38,855 nucleotides of DNA from Krasilnikovozyma curviuscula (lineage: Eukaryota; Basidiomycota; Tremellomycetes; Cystofilobasidiales; Mrakiaceae). Positions 12,301-22,671 of the stretch are shown here, piece after piece. The DNA lies in assembly GCA_014825775.1 (NCBI GenBank), contig MVAQ01000210.1, positions 1-38,855 on the forward strand. Reading direction: 5' to 3'. The translations under genes and the position numbers were made by a program. Below the pieces are notes generated by a model. That model did not search any database. It saw nothing but the letters and a program-made list of their open reading frames with translations, and was not told the origin of the DNA. Numbering within the stretch: position 1 is the stretch's first letter; every line of letters starts with the position of its first letter.

Positions 12301-12437
12301 GATTCAGCACCTAGCAGGGAGTTGGTGTCGTCGTTCAGAGGGGAAGAGGATCGGGTCGAGTCGAAGGAGCTTCTTCCGTCACCGCTGTTATATACGGTGG
12401 AGGGATTGCTGGTGTTGATAACGGTTGAAGGAGGCAT
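6311..12437 (-). CDS. Full-length ABCG-type ABC transporter, (NBD-TMD)2
   Basis: This is a large gene with many introns, probably 1,400-1,500 residues. The first 230 or so residues are a Ser/Pro/Asn-rich cytosolic tail, starting MPPSTVINTSNPSTVYNSGD at 12437. NBD1 has Walker A GGSGSGKTT (about 11385), a Q-loop VRQSDNLLPYLT, signature GISGGEMRRLSI, Walker B with DEPTSGLDA and an H-loop TIHAPRSE. A membrane half follows (about 10080-8990). NBD2 has GPSGAGKST, GISGGQKRRLSL, CDEPTTGLD and TIHQPRSD, and a second membrane half ends in KLVVITLGAAIGWRVIAFIF. NBD before TMD is the ABCG order. Both ATP sites keep the Lys, signature and His, unlike PDR pumps where the first site is degenerate, so this is a White/Adp1-like double transporter. 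The substrate is unknown; drug, lipid or sterol export are family possibilities. Confidence 0.85.
8175..8237 (-). other. GC-AG intron inside the Walker B motif codon of NBD2
   Basis: The 63-nt intron begins with GC (GCGAGT, at 8237-8232) instead of GT and ends in TCTCAG. It splits the GAG codon of the D-E-P-T-T-G motif: exon ..GAT G, next exon AG CCT ACC. No GT donor nearby restores the motif, so a GC donor is the best reading. Confidence 0.7.
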
Positions 12438-14024
12438 TGTGCGGTGTCCAACCTATTCATTCAGCCAATTTAGGCTGAAAACCGGGGTGGTGAAGATCCC
12501 AGCGTTGAAAGGGGTTTGGCGCAGTGATTAATGGAGCGGCTGGAACCGATTTGAAGCCAGAGACGAGCAGCCTGCTGAAGGAGACGATATCAAGAATCAG
12601 AGTGGAAGAAGCTCGTGGGTGAAAGATAGATGAGAAGAGCACAAAGGACGAACCAGGAGCGATAAAATGGAAAAGAAAGTAGCTGACTTCCTGCGACTTC
12701 AGGCGATGATGAGCAGCAGCGCGCCTCCGTGCCCCCTGTTTTGAGAAGCCAGCCAATGCAAAACGAGTGTCAGCCTGTTTGAGTGATTCTCCGGGAGTAA
12801 ACGAGGGAGCCCACCAGCTAAGCGAACACTGCAGCTTCAGCAGAACAGCTTCTCGCCGAGGGAGCAGGCAGGAGGCTTCGGTATACCCACCCAGTGAAAG
12901 AGGGGGAGGGCCCCGTGAGCTGTCGATCGCAAATTGCAGCTAATGGGAAGGAGGCGATACGATCCGAGTGCTTTCTTCTTTCTTCCCCAGCCTTCGACAC
13001 CATCGCTCGTTGCTCACAGCAAGTCTGGTGAGGACGACGCGTATAAGCGATGCACGAGAGGGAGATGCGACGACAAAATGGTTTGAAGAAACGACGAGGA
13101 GGGACTCGTAGGAGGTGAAAATAGGAGCATGCCAGGACAGAAGCAGTAAGGGACAGATGCAAGATAGGCTATCGCCGTAAGAAGAAGAGAGAGAGAGAAA
13201 CAATTGCTGGCGTACCCGTTTCATCAGACGGAGCGGTCATCCGCTACGTCGTCGAAAGGATCGGACGTTCTCCTGCAGACACAGCCAGCCTTGACATCTG
13301 ATGCTCCCACTTTCATAACCAAGTCAGAGTATCACATCAACCTGTGCATTCTTGATGACTAGATCCGAAAGACCTATAGACGGGCTGCTACAGCAGTCTG
13401 GACGCAAGGAAGTTGGTGTGGCGAGGTGTGCTGACAGTTGAAAGGATTCGATTTGTCCTGCCAGACTTGAGAGGCGAAGAGTGAAAGAAGAATTGGGCCC
13501 TTTCATTCATTCAGTAAACCAATCGTCTCCATCGAGAAGAAGCAATAAACCGATAATGTTTTGGGTGAAACCTTGATCCCTATAAATTATAAAGCGAATC
13601 AATCACACTCTACGCATGATTGACATGTAGGAATATGAGTCGGTTGTGGTCAGGAGGAAACAGCAGCATGGCTCCGAAAAGAGTCGACGAACCCCCGACA
13701 GCGCAACCGAGCAACCCACCGAGTATTTTCTTGTTTTGCCTGCCAAGACTCTGACAAAATTTGGCTTAACTGCAGCAATGTAACGGTGAGACGGAGGACA
13801 GAGTATTTCTCTCTGTGTACGCAACTACATTCCTCCTTCGTTTTCATCCCCGTGCAAAAAAGTCTGGTGGGTGTGCAAGAGCAATTACCTCTATCGCGAC
13901 CACCAGAGACGGATAACCGTCTGCCGTTAGAGCTTACCAGGCAAGCATGATGATGAAAGCTATATCTCAAAGGATTTAACTCTTCCCATCTAAAGCAATC
14001 TCACACTCCACCATCAAATCCAGC
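12438..14024. other. Long region upstream of the ABC transporter, no confident gene
   Basis: About 1.6 kb lie between the ABC transporter start and the amidase stop. Short minus-strand frames occur, for example 13506-13324, which could splice to a further 18 codons. None has a domain or convincing exon pattern. I read the region as a long promoter with 5' leader, possibly with upstream ORFs, plus the amidase 3' flank. Confidence 0.4.
13227..13250. promoter_or_regulatory. Imperfect inverted repeat upstream of the ABC transporter gene
   Basis: The arms GACGGAGCGG and CCGCTACGTC pair at 9 of 10 positions around a TCAT loop. It sits about 790 bp upstream of the transporter start. It could be a dimeric transcription-factor site, since paired CGG-like half-sites are typical of zinc-cluster regulators, or it could be chance. 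Confidence 0.25.
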
Positions 14025-15675
14025 TCAGTCAACAGTCACAAACAGCACAATCTCCTCCCTCCTCCCGGCAACATCAAGCACCTCGACCCTCCCACCACTA
14101 GCGACTCCGTCATCACCCTGCGTGTCTCCCTCGATCCCCGAGGTGAGCTTGAAGACCGTGGAGGAGCCGATGAAGGTCGTTCCCTGCTCGGTGCCCACGC
14201 GGTTGGCTGCAACGAAGATTGTCGTTTTACGTTCTAAGGACGAGGAGGAAGGCGGTGAGGAAGAAGATAGTGGTGGGGAGTTGATAGAGGAGGCGAATGA
14301 TGGTGTCGGATCAATGAGGGGTGTGAGTCGATTCGCCCTACAGTTTGCAATGCGCCAGATCCATCGATTAGACTATTACGCAGCGAGAGCGATAGAATGA
14401 CGTAGATGATACTCACCAATAGTTGAGCGTCTCCTCACTAACTTCCTCTTGTGCCAGCCGCGCAAGCCGCTCGTGCATCGGCTCGTCAGGTGGAGGCGCC
14501 TGGAGCCAGTTCATTGGCATCAACATAAGGTCGACGTCCTCGTCCGCGCAGAAGCTATATCACAAATCGCGCCATCAAGAAAAAAACCTTCTGTTTAATT
14601 AATAATATTTGCAGCAGTCACACTGAAGGGCTGTGAGGACGACGTACCGCGAGAACTCGTAGGCGTCCCACGGCGCGATGAAGTCTTTGGGATTGATATC
14701 CATACAGATGCCGACGGACGCTTTGAGGTCTATCGGCGGTGGGAGATGGAACAATGAGAAGCCTTCACCTGATAAAAAAAAAGAGAGAATGCCAGCGGAA
14801 GAGGAGGTGTTAGTTCTCGTTCGGCAGAACGAAGCTCCAACACAACGAGACTGACCAGCAGTAGCCCATCCTTTATCCGTCTCAAATAGGAATGTCTTCC
14901 TGTAGTTGTGTATAATCTCGCCCGTTGGAGAGGAGACAAGTGCAGAATTGAATGCGACGGGTAGGGTCGAAGAAGACTGTGGTGAAGACTCGGGTAGTTC
15001 AGGATAGCCCGCAACGATGTGACACCTGAATACAGGTAGAAATTGAGCAAGAAGAAAGCGGAGCGGGAAGTTCAGACTCACTTGAGTCGTTTGCTCGTCT
15101 CTCGACACCACAGTGCCGTTGGTCCTATCCTCGGCGGCTCGAGAAAGGGCTCTATAGAAGCAAAGTCGGTGAACATGTACCCTGTGAAGCACATTTCTGT
15201 TGGTTTGATCAAGACGATGGCATGAGGGGGGTAGCAAAGAAAGAAGTGTAAGCTCGTCGACGAGGAGAAAAAAAAGAATGGGTCGACCAACCTGGTAAGA
15301 CGATGAGGTCAACGTCTCCTGGCTTCATTCTAAGAGAAGAGAGACAATCATTACAGTCAGCCTCAGTTCTTTGGATGAGACTGTTAGCAGCCCAGTTGAG
15401 AGCAAGAAGAAGGGTAAGGCGAGGGGTGGGGGGGGGATGCTTACTCACTGTTGCAGCATGCCTTCTACTTTCGCAATGTTGTCGGCCACCTGCCTCAGCT
15501 GAAAGCGATACCAACACAACACAGCTCAGAAAGGATGACAGGGAGAAGCAACAGGAGGGTGAGTGATGTTTACCTTCGGGTTGAACTGAACGAGTGCGAT
15601 TCTCAGTGGGTCCCGTCGATACCCTGGTGGAGGGACGGCATGGTGAGGAACAGAAGCAGCCGATGAGGTGGCCAT
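14025..15675 (-). CDS. NTA1: Nitrilase-superfamily protein, Nta1-like N-terminal amidase
   Basis: Carbon-nitrogen hydrolase with an E-K-C triad. After a short tail the fold opens with PLRIALVQFNPK. The catalytic Glu is in LPEMCFTGYMFTD, the Lys in HNYRKTFLFETDKGW and the nucleophile Cys in SVGICMDINPKDFIAPWDAY. The C-terminal half has VFVAANRVGTEQGTTFIGSS, also typical of the fold. The GICMDINP and fEf..Y spacing resembles yeast Nta1, which deamidates N-terminal Asn and Gln in the Arg/N-degron pathway. That assignment follows from the motifs, but other nitrilase branches are possible. At least six exons are joined; short exons encode residues around VADNIAKVEGMLQQ and MKPGDVDLIVLP. It starts at ATG 15675 and is divergent from arsH across 521 bp. 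Confidence 0.8.
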
Positions 15676-16196
15676 TCCTGCCAGCAAAGAATTGAGATGA
15701 GTAAACCCAGAGTGACCAACAGAGGGACGGCCTTCTCCCTCGCCCTCACCCTCTCAGCGCGACCGCCGACATCAAAGCCAACGCCACCGTTTCAGGGCTC
15801 GGCGCGACACTGATCCAGCAAGTGTCACAGAAGATCATGGTAACTCGCACAAATAGACCTCTTAAGAAGACTGAGGTGGTCTAAGATTCATTTGATATTG
15901 ATTAGCACATCTTCGTGGTTAGCCAACGATGCACACTTATCTGCGAGACCAAGACATCGGAACGCAATGTTCAGAATCAAGTTTTGGAATTCGACATCAA
16001 ATTCAACCGCCCCCGTTCATTTCGGACACGTAATGTCTTCTCGTCCTTTTACGATTCTTCATCGCTGATGAACTTGAACTTTCTATTAATGCTGTGGATG
16101 ATAAACATCGTTCGACCAGTGCAATCCATTATCAAGCTCACCCACTCCACCTGCTCTTCTCGACTAGTCCTCAGCAGCCTTTCCCACAGCCACCAA
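15676..16196. promoter_or_regulatory. Shared upstream region between the Nta1-like gene and arsH
   Basis: The two start codons face away from each other across 521 bp with no convincing coding exon between. The open frame upstream of the arsH ATG lacks exon character and is probably 5' leader. It must hold both promoters. No arsenic-responsive site was recognised. Confidence 0.45.
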
Positions 16197-17392
16197 ATGT
16201 CGTCTGCAGCGTCGCTCGACCCTTACAAGCCCTTCCTACTCTCGCCCGTGCCAGGAGCTGAAGTCTTGCCTGACGGTTCTGCTGCGTTGGAAGATGACTG
16301 GACGGAGAAGCTTGAAATTGAGGAAATGATGACGTTGATTTCCAAAACGTCTCAAAGTCCTGAGTCTGACGAGAAGATCAAGGTCTTGGTTTTGTATGGA
16401 AGCTTAAGAGTGAGGTCAGTATTATCAGTGGGACCTTTCAGCTTGAAAACTAACTGGAATCATGCTTGGTAGGTCTTTTTCAAAGCTTATGGCGTTTGAG
16501 GCAGCCCGTATCCTCCATCACCTCGATTGCGAGGTTCGAGTATTTGACCCAATGGATCTGCCTATAAAAAACGATGTTCAGCACGATCATCCAAAAGTGC
16601 AGGAACTGAGAGAGCTGAGTCTGTGGAGTGACGCTCACTTCTGGTGTTCACCGGAGCAACACGGTCAGCCCCTCCGTTTGGATTAATGGTCTGTGTTAGC
16701 TTGATAAACTAAATAAGGTACATTTGGGCTTTCTAGGTACCATCACTGCAGTAATGAAGAATCAAAGTACCTTCTTTCGTGTTGTCGCACTTTGCTAGCA
16801 ATTTGAAATGACACCTTCTCGTGTTTTGTAACAGTTGATTGGATTCCTCTGAGCACTGGGTCGGTGAGACCAACCCAAGGCAGAACCCTCGCTATTGCGC
16901 AGGTATGTTGCTCTTCTATGACTTTCGAGACATCACTGTTCGAACTAATTATATTATTTGTGTGTTGGCCTATCATTTTCCGTCAGGTCAATGGTGGAAG
17001 TCAATCATTCAATACTGTCAATACCCTTCGTATTCTTGGTAGATGGGTACGTCTTATTTCAATCATCTGCGCTTGGTTGTCATCTGTCCTGGCATTCAAC
17101 AGCAACCAAGACTGATTTTTTTATATTTTTTTTTTGGATCGACCAGATGCGGATGTTTACCATTCCAAACCAGTCCTCTCTACCAATGGCTTGGAAAGCT
17201 TTCAGCCCTGCGGGTAGAATGAAGCCATCGTCAAATAGAGATCGACTAGTTGACGTCTGTGAGGAGTTGGTTAAAATCACAACTATCTTGAGGCCTCACA
17301 AGGGTAACCTGGACTCTAGATGGAGTGAGAGGAGAGAAACTGAGAGAGAGGGAAGATTGCTGACACAAGCTGAGAAGAGCACTGAGTTGTGA
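16197..17392 (+). CDS. arsH: ArsH, NADPH-dependent FMN reductase family
   Basis: Six exons join in phase: 16197-16414, 16473-16663, 16737-16766, 16835-16902, 16987-17046 and 17147-17392, giving 270 residues, the usual ArsH size. Diagnostic motifs occur in order: [20 protein letters not shown] (flavin-phosphate loop), [20 protein letters not shown] with [45 protein letters not shown] and [11 protein letters not shown]. ArsH enzymes are FMN proteins that oxidise trivalent organoarsenicals or reduce quinones and metals. Their genes usually sit with arsenic genes, as here. The tail after residue 240 or so is extra, highly charged and not conserved-looking. The start is the ATG of [10 protein letters not shown], the first in frame that leaves a normal N-terminus. 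It converges with acr2, with 198 bp between stops. Confidence 0.93.
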
Positions 17393-17590
17393 TACGGGTT
17401 CATAAATAGAGCGATCACTTTCGTCTACAATTAGAGTTGAACGCCTATTACAGATCGATATTTTAAGATAGAGTGACTCTCAATTCAATCTGAAGGAAAA
17501 ACGTTCGTCTTGCAAGTCGCAAATGTGGAAGTGTGCGTATGAAAGGTTTCGACATCCTGAGGGCACTATTAGGAGCCCATTACATTTTCC

Positions 17591-18267
17591 TCAACATATC
17601 ACAACTTCTGAAGGAAATTCTTCTGACCATGCTTTGATTCCTCCAGCTAGCACAACAGCTTTGCTTTGAATCTCGCTCACTTTACGTTCGTTCAAGTAGT
17701 CTTGGTACCACCCGGCACATCTAGGTCCTCTCCCTTTCGATGAGCTGCAATGGAAGATGGCTAACCTAGACCTAGAAGAGAAAAGACAAGCGTCTATACT
17801 CGGCTGCAAAGGACAAGTAAAATAGACACTTACCGTCCCAAGAGTGGAAAGAGATTTGGGAGACTTTGGTAGAACGACTGCGCGGGGAGGTTGATTGCAG
17901 AAGGATGCAAGAAGTTAAACGGTTTCTTGTAGCATATCATACCATAATCCAAAGCATTGCTTGTCAGTAGGTAATGACGGAGAGGAGTAGAGAGATAGTT
18001 GGTTAGGTTAACCGTAACACGTGTTGAGCTTACCTCGATATCTGCCTGCCTTACATCAACAACGATAAAGTCTGAAACAGATTTAGAGCTACTCATAAGA
18101 GTATGGAGTTCCTGAACAGTTATAAAGCCAGGTACAGCGATGGGAGAAGGAAGTTGAGCTGCCCAAAACTTGTTGTGTGGTGATGTTGAGGACTGCGAAG
18201 AAGTATTTGCGGTTGACAGGAAACTTCTGGTTGTTATTTTTCTAGCAAAAGATCGATGAAAACTCAT
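17591..18267 (-). CDS. acr2: Acr2-like arsenate reductase (Cdc25/rhodanese fold)
   Basis: Three exons give about 168 residues. Exon 1 (18267-18034, exactly 78 codons) ends in the rhodanese element FIVVDVRQADIE. Exon 2 has HPSAINLPAQSFYQSLPNLF. Exon 3 carries the active site HCSSSKGRGPRCAGWYQDYL, that is HCX5R, the signature of Acr2/Cdc25-type arsenate reductases, and ends with LAGGIKAWSEEF. The enzyme reduces arsenate to arsenite with glutathione/glutaredoxin. A Cdc25/Ych1-like phosphatase is the alternative, but position beside Acr3 and ArsH supports arsenate reduction. The N-terminus MSFHRSFARKITTRSFLST is basic and free of acidic residues, like a mitochondrial presequence. The second intron uses the donor after GGA CG and the acceptor TCTTCTAG; its phase is consistent. 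Confidence 0.85.
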
Positions 18268-18459
18268 CGGAAAGCTCTAGGAACTCGATGGTTCGTCATA
18301 CTAGACCACTGACAAAGAAACGCCTCCGGCGGTCCATTTTTGAATTTGATGTTGAATTCCATATTAAGGTTTCAGATTATGACTATAAAGTGGATGGTTT
18401 ATACGAGTTGAGATTTATATGAAATATTCAATCTCCCAACTACAATTTTAGTGATCGTT
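18268..18459. promoter_or_regulatory. 192-bp divergent promoter of acr2 and ACR3
   Basis: The starts of the arsenate reductase (minus) and the arsenite carrier (plus) are only 192 bp apart, so both must be driven from this AT-rich segment. It contains CCTCCGGCGG, a possible zinc-cluster-type CGG element, and a repeated GAATT (18343-18358). No match to the known Arr1/Yap8 palindrome of budding yeast was found. Confidence 0.6.
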
Positions 18460-20338
18460 ATGTCAGGCTATGATAACCCACTACAGATGTTCTCAGCACA
18501 TTCTTCTCCCGCAACCGAAGGCAACAACCACCTTGCCACTACGACTACACCAGAAGAAGAGTCCAACGGTAACTCAGACAATAGTGAGTCACCATAACTG
18601 AAGACAATATATGTGAACACTTCTAAAACTGTTGTCGAGTTACATTCAGCTGGAAACCTGCTTCGCTCACTCGGTTTCTTGGACCGCTTTCTCGTTTTCT
18701 TCGTGCTGATCGCCATGATATTAGGTGTTGTTATTGGTGAGCACCAACGGAACGTTTTCGAAAATTGTCTTCGTACTGACGAATACCGTTTACAGGCAAG
18801 TTTGCGCCGAATGTCAGCTCTGTTCTCACTGGAAGTACTTTGGAAGGTGTTTCAGTCCGTAAGCCAGTCCACCCCTTACACTGCTCGTATCAAATCAATA
18901 ATTGAATTTTATTTGCCCTTACAGCTATAGTAATTGGTCTCCTGGTTATAATGTGGCCGATTTTGACGAAAGGCAAGTAAATTAGAGTTTAATCCTCTGT
19001 CAGGGCTCTCTGCTAACAGGATTGTCTGGCTTCCAGTCCAATACGAGAAGTTACCGATGCTTGCGAAAGAAGTGCACTTGTGGAGACAAGTCATCATATC
19101 TCTGACACTCAACTGGGTCATTGGGCCATTTGTGAGAGTTTCGACCATTTCTTCATGAGAGTAAAGGTGGAAGCTGATATTGCTTGTGTTTGATAGGTCA
19201 TGCTTGGTATCGCTTGGGCAACTCTTCCAGATCTTCCAACGTACAGAACTGGTGTTATTCTTGTTGGTCTAGCTCGTTGTATTGCTATGGTTTTGATTTG
19301 GTACGACATTTCAATGATCAGTTACGTCTCGCTCCAATCGTCCGAAGCTGAGATCTGGCATCATTCTTTTGATAGGAACCAGCTAGCTGGTGGAGACCCA
19401 GACTACTGCGCTATACTGGTAATCCTCAATTCTGTTCTTCAGATCGTCCTGTATTCACCGATGGCCGTCTTCTTCATCAACATCATCTCAAACGGTGGCC
19501 GTACGGAAGTAAGACTTGAATACGGCTCTACAGCTATAGCTGTGCTCATCTATTTAGGGATTCCTCTTGTTGCTGGTGTAGTCACAAGAGCCATCGGTAT
19601 TGCAACTTTGGGAAGAGAGAGATTTGAACAGAAGTTTTTGCCCTACTTTGGGCCACTCGCTCTTATTGGATTACTTTATACGTAGGTCTCACACCTAACC
19701 TAAAATACCGTGCTCAACATCCTGATCTCAACTTGTATTGCTTCAGAATCATCCTCATCTTTGCCGAACAAGCCACACGTATCCTCTCAAATATTGGGAA
19801 CGTTTTTAGAGTTTTCGTTCCCATGATAGTGTATTTTATTGTGATGTGGGGAGGAGCATTCTTCCTCATCTATACTCTCACCAGAAGAAGAGGAGGATCG
19901 AAGAAGTATGGCTACAGGCTGGCTGTCGTGCAGAGTTTCACAGCTGGTTCGAACAAGTGAGCTGTTTCCCTCAACGTCCCAGTTTTGAAGCTGAGATTGA
20001 ATTCCATCATTTTCTTTGCACTCGAAGCTTTGAGTTGGCTATTGCGGTCGCCATTGCAATTTATGGTGTCGACTCTGACCAAGCGCTAGCTGCTACTATC
20101 GGTCAGTCTCGTTTTGCTTGTCCAGCTCGTGCGTGTTCTCACTGTTCTTAGCTCATAGAAGTTTATCTCAACTCTAGGTCCTCTGGTCGAAGTTCCTGTT
20201 CTACTTGGACTGACTTATCTAGCCTTGTTCTTCAAAAGAAAACTCCCATGGGACGAGAAGAGCGATGGCGATGTAACTACAGAGGCAGAGCAGGGTTTGT
20301 CGCGCAAGGTGTCCCCACCCATCGCAGTCTCAATTTGA
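18460..20338 (+). CDS. ACR3: Acr3 arsenite efflux carrier
   Basis: Multi-exon membrane protein of the BART/ArsB-Acr3 class. After a roughly 40-residue Ser/Thr-rich tail, transmembrane segments follow from LGFLDRFLVFFVLIAMILGV onward. Family hallmarks are NWVIGPF, MLGIAWATLPDLPTYRTGVI, VGLARCIAMVLIW, then after a phase-2 intron NQLAGGDPDYCAILV, and LYSPMAVFFINIISNGG. The C-terminal half has YFGPLALIGLLYT, SFTAGSNNFELAIAVAIAIYG and GPLVEVPVLLGLTYLALFFK. The conserved Cys in LARCIA, part of the arsenite path in Acr3 proteins, is present. It exports As(III), and often Sb(III), using the proton gradient at the plasma membrane. The start at 18460 gives MSGYDNPLQMFSAH; the stop is TGA 20336-20338. 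Confidence 0.93.
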
Positions 20339-20481
20339 TAGTTTCATACTTTCTTCTATCTAATGCCTTTTCTTCATGTTATTAATTATTCAGATTTAAG
20401 TTATTTTCTCGGTCTGGAATCGCGTTGGAATTAAGCCGTTCCGAGCGGAGCGGGAGTTGATTGCAGACTTGATTCACATCT

Positions 20482-22671
20482 ATGCCTCTATCGTCATTCC
20501 CCGTGACCAGACCCTCTTCTTCTTAACATTCAATAAGAAACTATATAGAGATATGCAGGTTGTAATTGTCGATTTCGAGAGAGATGACCCTCTGAAACCA
20601 ACAAACTTCTCAAGGAGAAGAAAATGGGTAGTAACCTTGCTCGGTGTTTGGTACTCCATGCTGACTTGTAAGTAGAGAGATAAAAGATGAAGACCATACC
20701 TGTTCTCACTACGGTCCCCCTTTCAGCTTCTGCAATCAGTGCTTTCGCTCAAGGTGAGAAAACAAGATCTTCGTCCCTCCGATACTGCTGATGCCATCGA
20801 CGGCTCTCGGTTTCACTGCGAATGAACGGATTTCAGGAATACCATCGATGAACCAGGATCTCAATTTAAGCACAGTGCAAGGAGTACGCCGCGTCCTTCG
20901 AACCTCTTTGCGTCAAAGCTCATTCCTCACACTCACACTGCTCCTTTTCTTAGAATTGGGCTCTAAGCATCTACTCTCTTGGATATGCAGTAGCTCCTAT
21001 TGTGCTAGCACCACTTTCAGGTAACAAAGATGCACCTGCATTCGTCTCTGGCCATATCACTCACACTCTCACACTCTTGCTTTCTACAACAGAGGAATGG
21101 GGACGTCGTAAGCTGTGAGATTAGCTTGCTATTATAGATTTTATTACTTTTCTCATTTTTATCCTTTTGTCGATCATTGGCAGATACATTGCTTGCGCCT
21201 TTCTCTACACCATGTGCTTCATCCCAGTAGCTTTGGCCACCAACTACAAGACAGTAGTGGTATTTCGATTTCTTGGGGGCTGTGCTGGTTCTACTGGAAG
21301 TAGCATGGTAGGAGGGGCAATTGCGGACGTCTGGACATCTGACACGAGAAGTAAAGTGGTCCTCGCATTCGTTTTGCGTTCTGACTTATAATGAGACTGT
21401 CATTGACCACGTTTATTTCATGTTGCGCAGGTCTCCCTATGGCCATATTCTCCCTTGCTCCTTTCGTCGGTATGACGTTTGGTGCTCTTCCTATGGGCTG
21501 GGTGGAAATGAACTCGTCTTTGGGATGGAGATGGATTCAATGGCTTTCAGCAATTCTTGGAGGTATGCTGATTGTGATGACGCTTTTCATGGAAGAAACG
21601 CGGGATGCTGTCATTCTTCGTGAGATTTGTAGACAGAGAACCCAAAATGATTCTCAGCACACCATATTCCAAGCAGGTCCCGACGTTGAACGACCGAGGT
21701 TGAGGACGCTCCTCGTCCGAAGTGTCATTCGTCCTATCTGGTTTTTGGTCTCAGAATGGACGGTACTGCTGATGAGTTTATGGATCGGATTTGCGTGGGC
21801 AGTCCTGTACGGGCTGTTGGACGGTGCGTTGACAATTCAATCAATCTAGCTTAGACTTGACTTTAATTTTGGGTATCGTGTATAACTTTAGCGATACCAT
21901 TCACTCTGGATAATGTGTTCAAGTTCAACAAAGGGCTTGTAGGGACTGCATATATCGCTTTTTCGTGAGTTGGGTTCTTATACATCAGACATCTCTCATA
22001 TTGATCCCCTTTTCGTTTTCATAATTGGTCCTTGGCACATTTGAAGAATAGGGTCTATATTTGGAATAGTCTCCAACTTCTACCAGGAAATTCTCTATAT
22101 CCGGTACGCCCAGATCATGGGTCCTGAAGCTCGACTCTTTTCTGCTTGCGGCGCTAGCCTCATATTTCCAGTCGGGGCATTTATTCTTGGATGGACTTCG
22201 TTCAGTTTTCTTCATTGGATTGGGGTACTTGTTGGAATTACGCTGATATCTTCAGCGGCTTATATCATCTAGTAAGTATCCTTCGAGGGTTTTTACCCGA
22301 AGTAACACTAATTCATTTACAATTACCAGCCTATGCGTCTTTCTTTACCTGTCGGATGTCTATGGAACCTATGCGAGTTCAGCTCTTGCCGCTCAGAGCC
22401 TTTTTCGGAATGTGATGGGAGCTAGTGAGTCCCGTGGGTATTTCTTGCAGCTTCTTTTCTCTCTTTCGCTGAATGGGCGAGTTCTGTTATTTGGTTTTTA
22501 GTCTTTCCAATCTTTGTGACGTCAATGTACGAACAATTAGGCTCTCCTTGGGCAACCTCTGTCTTCGCTTTCATGGCTGTCGTTTCGGCGCCTATACCTT
22601 TCGCTTTCGTTAAGTTTGGAAAGCAAGCTAGGCATTATTCCCATCAAGCAATGAACATCTCTGCCTGCTGA
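20482..22671 (+). CDS. MFS transporter, DHA1 (polyamine/drug:H+) type
   Basis: At least ten exons give roughly 450 residues. Landmarks: VDFERDDPLKPTNFSRRRKW before TM1, NWALSIYSLGYAVAPIVLAP, then SEEWGRR (DHA1 loop 2-3 motif), FRFLGGCAGSTGSSMVGGAI with ADVWTSDTRS, GLPMAIFSLAPFVGMTFG, ALPMGWVEMN, LGWRWIQW, LYGLLDAIPF and a last half ending PFAFVKFGKQARHYSHQA. These match fungal DHA1 carriers related to Tpo/Flr/Qdr. The substrate cannot be read from sequence. The start is uncertain: an intron GTGACC..ATGCAG would give a start at 20482 (MPLSSFP joined to VVIVDFE), whereas an in-frame ATG at 20553 needs no intron. It lies 144-215 bp after ACR3 on the same strand, inside the metal block, so a role in detoxification is plausible but unproven. 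Confidence 0.82.

Noticed and set aside
13324..13506. Short minus-strand ORF, 60 codons, possible small gene
   Set aside because: It can be extended by one weak-donor intron, but no domain, composition or neighbour supports it; it may be part of a leader.
18001..18012. GGTTAGGTTAACC in the acr2 intron as another LINE tail
   Set aside because: Only about 12 bp match and none of the adjoining LINE blocks are present.
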